Notes under the pieces: generated by a model
Database searches by the model: none
What the model was told of the DNA's origin: nothing
The model's input: only the letters and a program-made list of their open reading frames with translations
Assembly (NCBI RefSeq): GCF_011761635.1
Contig: NZ_JAASRN010000001.1
Span: 186,001 to 250,000 of the forward strand
Direction of reading: 5' to 3'
Source of the DNA: Thermonema lapsum
GTDB lineage: Bacteria; Bacteroidota; Bacteroidia; Cytophagales; Thermonemataceae
DNA: 64,000 nucleotides
Position numbers and translations under genes: made by a program
Shown: positions 45,262-52,797 of the stretch, piece by piece
How the letters are laid out: each line of letters begins with the position of its first letter
How positions within the stretch are numbered: the stretch's first letter is position 1

Positions 45262-45789
45262 ATATAGAGGATTAGGCTTTCGTTCTATTGCCAGAGTATT
45301 AAAGGTATCACACGTATCAGTAATGAAATGGATAAAGAAGTTTGGCAGCCAAGTTGAAGAAGTAAAAAATGACGAACCCGTAGAAGTTGTTGAAATGGAT
45401 GAAATGCATACCTATGTTAGGGAAAAAAAAACTATCAATGGATATGGATTGCTGTTGATAGAAAAAGGAGGAAATACCTTGATTTCGTTATTGGGACAAG
45501 AGGGACAGAAACAGGGAAGCAGTTATGGGAAAAAGTAAAGGATAAAGTAAGGCAGAAAGTAATGACAGATTATTGGAAGGTATATAAAGAGATGATAGAA
45601 GCGGATAAGTTAGAACAGACGAAACGAGAGACATATACAGTAGAGAGCTATAATGGTTTATTAAGGCATCACATTGCAAGGTTGAGGAGGAAAACGAGAT
45701 GTTATTCAAAAAGTGAAGAGATGTTGAGAATAACCATTGCCTTATTTATCGCAAAAAGGAATGGAAATTTATCTATATTTGGTTACTAA
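45251..45789 (+). mobile_element. IS1-family transposase remnant, truncated and frameshifted
   Basis: The transposase is readable in two frames. Part 1: KYRGLGFRSIARVLKVSHVSVMKW (helix-turn-helix), then VVEMDEMHTYV with the DDE Asp and GYGLLLIEKGGNTLISLL. Part 2, frame changed near 45487-45497: GTRGTETGKQLWEKVKD, VMTDYWKVYKEM, and ETYTVESYNGLLRHHIARLRRKT, ending NLSIFGY. The N-terminal zinc-finger region of IS1 transposases (about 90 codons) is missing and no terminal inverted repeats were found, so the element is dead. It abuts GT8 on the left and a gene of unknown type on the right. Confidence 0.85.
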
Positions 45790-45846
45790 TTCCTGAAAAA
45801 GCAATGAGATACTTGAAACGTAAGCAATGCCGCTTGGCTGCATGAA

Positions 45847-46275
45847 GTGTACGAACTAACAGACCAACTGTATGAATCTGCCCGTAATCACGCCTGTGAG
45901 CAGTATGCTTTTTCTTATATTTTGCAGAAACGCACAGAGCTGCTTTCCTGTGAGCACTGCAATCGGCATTACTGGCATCGCATTGAAAAACAGATTGTGG
46001 ATGAGTTTTTACAAAGAAAATTCACTAAAGAATTTGCAGGGCTTCCTCTGCAGCTTAAAACAGAACATGCCGGCAAATGGTGTCGTTTCCTTTTGAAAAG
46101 CATACCCAATCATCCTTATTGGTTGCGCTATAGCGCTATGATTGCTTTCCAAGAAAGGCAGTTTGCCAAAGGTTATTACTTGGCAATGAGAACCCTGGCA
46201 GCAGCGCCTCGGCAAGATTTGACTTTCTTTAAGGATATAGCTTACCATACTAAAAGAATGTTATTATGCAAATGA
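45847..46275 (+). CDS. Uncharacterised protein, possibly 5'-truncated
   Basis: 142 residues from a GTG at 45847; the frame is open further upstream to 45817, just after the IS1 remnant. Two CxxC-like cysteines (CEHC near 35-38) and a helical, basic remainder (WCRFLLKSIPNHPYWLRYSAMIAFQ) are visible. It could be the C-terminal end of a larger glycan gene whose 5' part was lost with the insertion. No family recognised. Its last 10 bases overlap the next gene. Confidence 0.45.
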   Translation: MYELTDQLYESARNHACEQYAFSYILQKRTELLSCEHCNRHYWHRIEKQIVDEFLQRKFTKEFAGLPLQLKTEHAGKWCRFLLKSIPNHPYWLRYSAMIAFQERQFAKGYYLAMRTLAAAPRQDLTFFKDIAYHTKRMLLCK

Positions 46276-47168
46276 AGGAAACTCCAAAGATAAAAGTCGG
46301 TTTTTTGGTCTCTTATGACTGGCCATTGTTGCGTTATTCTCTTCCTCTGGTTTACAATGGCGCAGACGAAATCTATCTGGCATTGGACAGAAAGCGGCTT
46401 ACTTGGGCGGGGAAACCTTTCGCTTTTGATGAAGATGTTTTTGGCGACTTGTTAAAATCAATAGACTTTGATGGCAAGGTGCACCTTTATGAAGACGATT
46501 TTTTTGTACCGGGCTTAACACCTATAGAGTGTGATGGGCGCGAGCGCAATTTGCTTGCAAAAGCAATGGGAGAAGGAGGGTGGCATGTTCAGATCGATGC
46601 AGATGAATATTTTTTGAACTTTGATGATTTTTGTAGCTTCTTGAGAAAACAAGACCTTCATCAAAAAGAGGTGAATTACTCCGTTTTATTGATTAACTTG
46701 TTTAAAAAACTTCCAGATGGGTATCTGTATATTACTGGGGGGAGCCCCGAGCTTGCACCAGTAGCTACCAACAAGCCTTGTTATCATTACGCTCGAAGAA
46801 ATGGTTATTTTAATAAAATAGCCCCCTTCTTTGTATTACACGACACTTGGGCAAGACCGGAGGAGGAGTTGTGGCAAAAAATTACCAACTGGGGGCATAG
46901 AGATGATTTTGACGCTGTGTCTTATTTTAACTTTTGGAAAGAGCTGAACAGCACTAACTATCATACAGTAAGAGACTTCCACCCACTGGAGCCTTCTGTT
47001 TGGCATCGCTTGGAATTCATTGAAGCCTCTACCATTGAGGAACTTTTCGAACGCTTTTCTGCGATGCCTTTCCCCTTGGGGACGTGGCAGCTGAGATTAA
47101 AAAACAACCGAAATATAGCTCGTATAAAACACCTTTGGCATAAGGTGCGAAACTTATGGAACTCATAA
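46266..47168 (+). CDS. Putative glycosyltransferase (GT2/GT92-like)
   Basis: 300 residues, start ATG at 46266 (or 46272). The N-terminus KVGFLVSYDWPLLRYSLPLVYNGADEIYLALD reads as a GT-A start; HVQIDADEYF near 101-110 looks like the metal-binding DxD. A segment with RRNGYFNKIAPFFVLHDTWARPEEELWQKITNWGH follows, resembling proteins in which a conserved HxxW region binds the acceptor. Assignment is by pattern only. The acceptor may be a surface glycan, as for its neighbours. Confidence 0.55.
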   Translation: MQMKETPKIKVGFLVSYDWPLLRYSLPLVYNGADEIYLALDRKRLTWAGKPFAFDEDVFGDLLKSIDFDGKVHLYEDDFFVPGLTPIECDGRERNLLAKAMGEGGWHVQIDADEYFLNFDDFCSFLRKQDLHQKEVNYSVLLINLFKKLPDGYLYITGGSPELAPVATNKPCYHYARRNGYFNKIAPFFVLHDTWARPEEELWQKITNWGHRDDFDAVSYFNFWKELNSTNYHTVRDFHPLEPSVWHRLEFIEASTIEELFERFSAMPFPLGTWQLRLKNNRNIARIKHLWHKVRNLWNS

Positions 47169-47196
47169 AGAATATCAAAAATATCAAATAAAATTC

Positions 47197-47502
47197 ATAA
47201 TTGGGAGGTGCTACCATATCAAAATCAAAAAAGCAGGCTACAAGGTGGTTTACAACCCCATAGTAAAGGCGGTGCATCATGTGTCAGCAAGCAGCAAAGA
47301 CCATAGAACCCCTAACCACAAGTTGCAGTTAAGTCTAAACAACGAATATGTTTTTTGGAAAAAAGAGCGGGGCGAGTGGTATGCACGCGTTTTAATGGGG
47401 GTGCGCGCACTGAAATACTTTAGTCTTCGGCAGCCCGAATTTGTGGCATTAGGTCGGATGTATGGGCGAGTCTTTTGGCAAGGGTTACCCCACAACGAAT
47501 GA
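47197..47502 (+). pseudogene. C-terminal fragment of a GT2-type glycosyltransferase
   Basis: The frame starts without a good start codon (a GTG exists at 47245). IKKAGYKVVYNPIVKAVHHVSASSK is the end of a GT2 domain as found in long rhamnosyltransferase-type proteins (usually preceded by DLCWR), and NEYVFWKKERGEWYARVLMGVRALKYF would be its tail. The N-terminal ~200 residues are absent, so it is a remnant and probably not functional. Confidence 0.7.
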
Positions 47503-47627
47503 GTATGTTTTTTTGAAATCTTACATAAACAAAACCAACTGGAGGCTGCTGTGGGGCTACCTTAAACAAATTGTTTTTTGTATATTATTGCTCTATTTAC
47601 TCAATTTGTTTTTAAGCATCACAAGCT
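47503..47627. other. Gap between the glycosyltransferase remnant and the SNF2 gene
   Basis: 125 bases. A frame (47462-47683) reads LKSYINKTNWRLLWGYLKQI and one hydrophobic stretch (VFCILLLYLLNLFLSI), perhaps the tail of another lost gene; it overlaps both neighbours and is not called as a gene. No promoter with a good match was seen. Confidence 0.3.
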
Positions 47628-50549
47628 ATGAAGGTAGCTACCACACAGCCTTTCCGCATAGTGTACTCTCTTTTTGCTCATGAGTATTTGGGATACCTTC
47701 TGGAGTCCTTTGCTATTCAACTCAATTCAAAAGGAGAGCTTACTCTTCGATACCAAAACATATCGGCTAAAAACATTCATGAGTTTGCCAAAGAGGCGTC
47801 GGAGGTGGATTATGAGCTCACACGCCTCATGGATAGCATCCAGGCAGAGCAGATAGTACGCAAATTCTACAATAAGAAAATATCGCAGGCAGACTTCTTT
47901 TTAAAGGTATATGACCCTGAAAAAGGCGATAAAATATTACAAGAAGCTATTGCCAGCTACATAGAAGAACGTAGAGCCAAGATTCTTGCCTTGTTGCGCG
48001 ACCACGCCCGTCCGCTTTATATTATGGGCAATGACGGAAATCCCACCTGGCGACAGGTAGAAATCATGCAGGAGCCTGCTACCGTTCTGTTTCATTTTCG
48101 CCGTCACGAGCATGAAACGCACTATTTCCCTACCATCAAGCATGCCGGACAAAAAGTGCATTTTTGTAAAAAAGAAAGCATCTTAATATGCCGCCAACCT
48201 GCGTGGCTTTTGGTCGAAGATAAATTATATCACTTTGCTGATGAGGTAGAAGGGCAGAAGTTAAGCCCTTTTTTAAAACGCCCTTTTATAGCTGTCAAAA
48301 AAGAGATAGAGGAAACCTATTATCGCAAATTCGTGGCACCGCTGATTGCCCGCTATCACGTGGTTGCCAAAGGCTTCGATATTGTAGAAGAACGCCCAGA
48401 GCCACGTCCTCTTTTGTGGTTCAGCAGCGTAGCGGCACAAGCCAGCTTAATACCGGCAGGACAAGAAGAATTGTCCGAACAAAGCGGGCAGATACTCTTT
48501 CAGCTGCAGTTTGACTACGGAAGGCAACGCTGTGCCCCTCATGAGGAAGGCAGTACGTTGGTAGAGCTAAGACGCCACAACGACAATTACACCTTTTACA
48601 AGACCATACGCAACTTGGCAAAAGAGGAAGCCATACTCCGTAGTTTACGCGAAAAGGGCTTAGTGCTCAAAAAAGGCAGGGCTATTTGGGAGGCGGGAGC
48701 TGCCCTCGCTTGGATAGACACCCACCGCGAAGCATTGCTTGACGAAGGCTTTGTGCTGGAGCAAAAGACAGGCGAAGGAAAAGCCTACTTCTTAGGAAAG
48801 CCTTCCATTTCCATTGCCATAGAAGAGGCACACGACTGGTTCGATGTGAAGGCAAAAGTGTTTTTTGGCGAGTACGAAATTCCTTTCCTTAAACTTCGAG
48901 AGTACATACTATCCGGGAAACGGGAATTTCTTTTGCCCAATGGGCAAATAGCCGTAATTCCCGAAGAGTGGTTTGAGCGTTACTATGACCTGTTTCACTA
49001 TGCACAACCCAAAGGCGATGCCGCCGCTTTGCGAGCTCATCACGTGCAACTGATAGAACACCTGCATAAACACCGCCTGGCAGAAGTGCGCTTGTCAGAG
49101 CGGCTGGAGCGCCTGCGCTCTTTCGAAAGAATAGAGGACTACCCACTGCCTAAAGGCTTTCGTGGCGAGCTACGCCCTTACCAGAAAGCGGGTTACAACT
49201 GGCTGCGCTTTTTGAACGATTATCAGCTGGGCGGCTGCTTGGCTGACCATATGGGCTTGGGCAAAACCATTCAGACGCTGGCACTGTTGCAAGCCGAAAA
49301 AGAAAAAGGGGCTAATATGCCTTCCCTGGTGGTCGTGCCCACTTCTTTGATTTACAACTGGCAGCTGGAAGCAGAGAAATTTACCCCTGACTTGAAAATA
49401 TTCGTTTACACAGGTACCTATCGCAACAAGGATACCGCTCAGTTTCAGGGATATGACGTCATACTTACCTCTTATGGCATTGTGCGCCTCGACATCGACC
49501 TGCTCAAAGACTTCCCTTTTCATTACGTGATTTTAGATGAAGCACAAGCTATCAAAAACCCTTCATCCAACATATCGAAGGCAGTCAATAAACTGAAAGC
49601 CAAGCACCGTCTTATTTTGACAGGCACGCCCATCGAAAACTCTATTCTTGACCTGTGGTCACAGATGAACTTCGTGAACCCCGGCTTGCTGGGCAACCAA
49701 GCCTACTTTAAACGCCATTTCCTTTACCCCATCGAGAGGGATGGCAATGAAGCCAAGAAAGAAAAGCTCTACTACCTCATTAAGCCTTTTGTGCTGCGCC
49801 GCAACAAAGCACAAGTAGCCAAAGAATTACCCGAAAAAATAGAGCAAATTATTTATTGCGACATGAGCGAAATGCAAGCTAAGGTCTATGAGCAGGAAAA
49901 GTCGAAATACAGAAATGAAATTCTAAAGCGCCTTGAAAAAGAAGGTTTAGGAAAAACCCAGTTCTTCCTGCTGCAAGGACTTACAAGACTGCGACAAATA
50001 GCCAACCATCCCCGTTTGGCTTTCCCGGACTACCGCGGCAATTCGGGCAAATTGGAAGAAGTGCTCGATAAGTTGGCGATGATTGTGCAAGAAGGCGCAA
50101 AGGTGTTGGTGTTTAGCCAATTTGTAAGCCATCTGCAAATAGTGAAAGAATATCTGGATTTGGTAGAGTGGGATTATGCTTACCTCGATGGGGAAACCAA
50201 AGACCGGCAGGCAGAGGTAGAACGCTTCCAGAATGATGAGCAGGTGAAGCTGTTTCTTATCTCATTGAAGGCTGGAGGCTTGGGGCTGAACCTCACGGCA
50301 GCAGAGTATGTCTTGCTTTTAGACCCTTGGTGGAATCCCGCTGTGGAAGCCCAAGCCATAGACCGGGCTCATCGTATCGGGCAGAAAAGCACCGTCATTA
50401 CCTATCGCTTCATATCTAAAAACACCGTAGAAGAAAAAATACTGGCTCTTCAACAATCCAAGAGCCGGCTTGCCGAAGAGCTAATTACTGTGGAAGAAGG
50501 CTTTATGAAATCGCTTTCTCCCGAAGACATTATGATGTTGCTCAATTGA
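47628..50549 (+). CDS. SNF2/HepA-type helicase family ATPase
   Basis: 973 residues. An N-terminal half (about 1-500) without a recognised domain precedes the SNF2 motor: GLGKTIQT near 542 (Walker A), VVPTSLIYNWQLEAEKF, DEAQAIKN near 637, and LILTGTPIENSILDLWSQMNF, then the C-terminal helicase part with VLVFSQFVSHLQIVKEY, LKAGGLGLNLTAAEYV and DRAHRIGQK. It translocates on double-stranded DNA and may act at RNA polymerase or in repair. It marks the return to core genes and overlaps the convergent PD40 gene by 8 bp. Confidence 0.93.
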   Translation: MKVATTQPFRIVYSLFAHEYLGYLLESFAIQLNSKGELTLRYQNISAKNIHEFAKEASEVDYELTRLMDSIQAEQIVRKFYNKKISQADFFLKVYDPEKGDKILQEAIASYIEERRAKILALLRDHARPLYIMGNDGNPTWRQVEIMQEPATVLFHFRRHEHETHYFPTIKHAGQKVHFCKKESILICRQPAWLLVEDKLYHFADEVEGQKLSPFLKRPFIAVKKEIEETYYRKFVAPLIARYHVVAKGFDIVEERPEPRPLLWFSSVAAQASLIPAGQEELSEQSGQILFQLQFDYGRQRCAPHEEGSTLVELRRHNDNYTFYKTIRNLAKEEAILRSLREKGLVLKKGRAIWEAGAALAWIDTHREALLDEGFVLEQKTGEGKAYFLGKPSISIAIEEAHDWFDVKAKVFFGEYEIPFLKLREYILSGKREFLLPNGQIAVIPEEWFERYYDLFHYAQPKGDAAALRAHHVQLIEHLHKHRLAEVRLSERLERLRSFERIEDYPLPKGFRGELRPYQKAGYNWLRFLNDYQLGGCLADHMGLGKTIQTLALLQAEKEKGANMPSLVVVPTSLIYNWQLEAEKFTPDLKIFVYTGTYRNKDTAQFQGYDVILTSYGIVRLDIDLLKDFPFHYVILDEAQAIKNPSSNISKAVNKLKAKHRLILTGTPIENSILDLWSQMNFVNPGLLGNQAYFKRHFLYPIERDGNEAKKEKLYYLIKPFVLRRNKAQVAKELPEKIEQIIYCDMSEMQAKVYEQEKSKYRNEILKRLEKEGLGKTQFFLLQGLTRLRQIANHPRLAFPDYRGNSGKLEEVLDKLAMIVQEGAKVLVFSQFVSHLQIVKEYLDLVEWDYAYLDGETKDRQAEVERFQNDEQVKLFLISLKAGGLGLNLTAAEYVLLLDPWWNPAVEAQAIDRAHRIGQKSTVITYRFISKNTVEEKILALQQSKSRLAEELITVEEGFMKSLSPEDIMMLLN

Positions 50550-51900
50550 TGCGTTCGAGAGCCATAATGCCGGTGGTAACTGCTGCCTGCGCCTCTTCAT
50601 ACATCTTCCAAATGCGGAGGCGCTCTTCTTCTTCAATACGACGCCTTTCTTCCTCTATCTGGGCAAGCCTTGCCTTCGATGTCAAGGGGACTATTGCATT
50701 CAAACGGACGGTGCTTTTAATTGCTCCCACCTCTATGCGTATCGAGTTGGGCTGATAATTCGTTGCTGTACCTTTTACAAAATAGCTTCCCGATAAGTCA
50801 TTGATTACCAAACTGAACTCTCCTTTGTTTGTAGAGCGTCCTTGGGCAAGTACTTCCCCTTTGGCATTGGTTACCACCACACTGCCCTCAATGGCTGCCT
50901 GCGTGTGTGCGTCTATGAGCTTACCGGCAAGCAGCACCGTGGGTTGGGGTTTTAGTGCCGGATTGGCTTTCTCTACATTGGCATAGAACAAATCGCCATT
51001 GCGCGTGAAATAAGCTTCTGTGCCATCAGCAGTGATGATAAAACATTCATCATCGCCGGCGGTGTTGAAAGGACTTCCTATATTGACTACTTCACCAAAT
51101 TGCTCTTCGCTGTACATAACCACCTTGAATATATCGAGCCCGCCAAAACCGCCATAACCGTCCGAAGAGAAAAAGAGGGTTTTACCATCGCCGGCAATAA
51201 AGGGGTGTCTGTCGTTGCCCGGTGTGCTGATGGGCAGCTTACGCAGGTAAGACCACTTACCGCGGGCGTCGCGCCGGCTGTAATACAGGTCCATGTTGCC
51301 ATAATAAGGACCCGTGGCAACGATGAACAGATTGCCATCAGGCGAGACGGTCATGCCGTCGGTAGCCAGCTCTCGTCCCATGGCTGCTTGGTCTAAAAAA
51401 TACTTTGTTATGCCATCGCCAAGCCCTACGGGGTTTATCCATTTGCCATTGATGATTTGTGCCATTTGGTAAGGACCTTTCTTGATTTCCCACCCTTCCC
51501 AGCTTTGAAAATACACACTGTTGCCGTCGGGCGTTACCACTGGTTCATCTTCTCCATTCCATGTATTGATAGGAGGAGGAAGACAAACCGGCGCGCTCCA
51601 AGTGCCATTTTCTTTGAGCGAATAATAAATATCGCCGTCGTATTCATAGCTGCCATCTGGGCGGCGACGAGCCTCAGACCACGGTTTCCCACCTCGAGTG
51701 GACATGAAATAGAGATAACGCCCGTCTGGGGTGATGCTCGGGTTGGTTTCTCGGAAGGGAGAATTGAGCCGATACAGGCGTTCTATACGCACGTGCTGCG
51801 GGTGGGAGAGAATACGCGCAGGTTTTTGCGCCATGCCATAAAAAGTAACGCATAGCAACAAAAACAAAGAAAGGCTACATGCAGATGACAGACGTTTCAT
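50542..51900 (-). CDS. PD40 beta-propeller envelope protein
   Basis: 452 residues from the ATG at 51900, which gives a signal peptide (MKRLSSACSLSLFLLLCVTFYGMAQ); the frame opens at 52023 but overlaps aat. PD40 repeats (NPSITPDGRYLYFMSTRGG, EPVVTPDGNSVYFQSWEG, HPFIAGDGKTLFFSSDGYGG, FIITADGTEAYFTRNG) precede a carboxypeptidase regulatory-like domain (about 310-385) and a charged coiled coil (IEEERRRIEEEERL). The arrangement resembles the PorE-like lipoprotein without the TPR and OmpA parts. It converges with the SNF2 gene. Confidence 0.85.
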   Translation of the reverse strand: MKRLSSACSLSLFLLLCVTFYGMAQKPARILSHPQHVRIERLYRLNSPFRETNPSITPDGRYLYFMSTRGGKPWSEARRRPDGSYEYDGDIYYSLKENGTWSAPVCLPPPINTWNGEDEPVVTPDGNSVYFQSWEGWEIKKGPYQMAQIINGKWINPVGLGDGITKYFLDQAAMGRELATDGMTVSPDGNLFIVATGPYYGNMDLYYSRRDARGKWSYLRKLPISTPGNDRHPFIAGDGKTLFFSSDGYGGFGGLDIFKVVMYSEEQFGEVVNIGSPFNTAGDDECFIITADGTEAYFTRNGDLFYANVEKANPALKPQPTVLLAGKLIDAHTQAAIEGSVVVTNAKGEVLAQGRSTNKGEFSLVINDLSGSYFVKGTATNYQPNSIRIEVGAIKSTVRLNAIVPLTSKARLAQIEEERRRIEEEERLRIWKMYEEAQAAVTTGIMALERIN

Positions 51901-51975
51901 CGGTGTAAACAGCTTGAGGTTGATTTTAAGCCTTTTGATTAAGAAGTTACAAAAAAAAGAGGGTTTAAACAACAG

Positions 51976-51998
51976 AAGGGCTGCCAATGGGAGCCTTT
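51976..51998 (-). terminator. Terminator of aat
   Basis: AAGGGCT (51976-51982), 9-base loop, AGCCTTT (51992-51998), with two further C-G pairs inside the loop. It overlaps the aat stop codon by one base. Its arms resemble those of the coxA and 62410 terminators. Confidence 0.5.
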
Positions 51999-52699
51999 TA
52001 AATTGAATTTTTGAAGAATTCACCCCAGTTGCCTTTTAACGTGGGATGCTTGAGTGCTTCTTGCAGCTCGCTTATGAACTGTTTGCGAGGGATGAGTTCG
52101 GCGCCTAAACTTTCCAAGTACTGTGTATATACTTGGCAGTCGATGAGGTAGAAGCCTTCGTTTTCCAAGCGCCGGCACAAAGTAATAAAGCCTATCTTGG
52201 AAGCATTGCTTACAAGCGAAAACATCGATTCACCAAAAAAGACGCGCCCCAACGATAAGCCGTATAAGCCACCTACCAGCTTGCCTTCTTGCCAAACCTC
52301 TACCGAATGGGCGTATCCTATGTGGTGCATTTGAACATAAGCCTCCCGCATCTCGTTGGTAATCCATGTGCCGTGTTGCCCTTTGCGTGGTACCTGCTGG
52401 CAGTGTGCTATGACCTCTTCGAATGCCCTGTCGTAGCTGACTTCAAAAAGCCCTTTTTTGAGTATCTGACGGCTGCTTTTCGATACCTTGAGCTTCGACG
52501 GATACAGCACAAAACGAGGGTCGGGCGACCACCAAATGATGGGCTCCCCCGGATTATACCAAGGAAAAATACCGCTACGATAAGCCAAAAGCAACCTTTC
52601 GGGCGACAAATCCCCTCCAAGAGCAACAATGCCTTCTTCGCTTGCATATTCTACCGGAGGGAAACACAAACGTTCGTCCAAAAAATATATTTTTTTCAT
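51998..52699 (-). CDS. aat: Leucyl/phenylalanyl-tRNA-protein transferase
   Basis: 233 residues, the family length. FPPVEYASEEGIVALGGDLSPERLL, then YRSGIFPWYNPGEPIIWWSPDPR near 35-57, HGTWITNEMREAY near 104-116, and GKLVGGLYGLSLGRVFFGESMFS match Aat. It adds Leu or Phe to N-terminal Arg/Lys for the N-end rule. It diverges from the PorE-like gene across 98 bp. Confidence 0.95.
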   Translation of the reverse strand: MKKIYFLDERLCFPPVEYASEEGIVALGGDLSPERLLLAYRSGIFPWYNPGEPIIWWSPDPRFVLYPSKLKVSKSSRQILKKGLFEVSYDRAFEEVIAHCQQVPRKGQHGTWITNEMREAYVQMHHIGYAHSVEVWQEGKLVGGLYGLSLGRVFFGESMFSLVSNASKIGFITLCRRLENEGFYLIDCQVYTQYLESLGAELIPRKQFISELQEALKHPTLKGNWGEFFKNSI

Positions 52700-52797
52700 C
52701 TTCTGCTTTCCAGTGCTTCTGCTTTCTGTTACCTTACTTTTCTGTAAGTGTTTTTTTTCCGCTGAAAATACTAAATTCGCTGTATAAAGGAAAATAT

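Noticed and set aside
45251-45538. A natural small transposase or regulator gene on its own
   Set aside because: Its downstream continuation in the next frame matches the rest of an IS1-type transposase, so it is a broken element.
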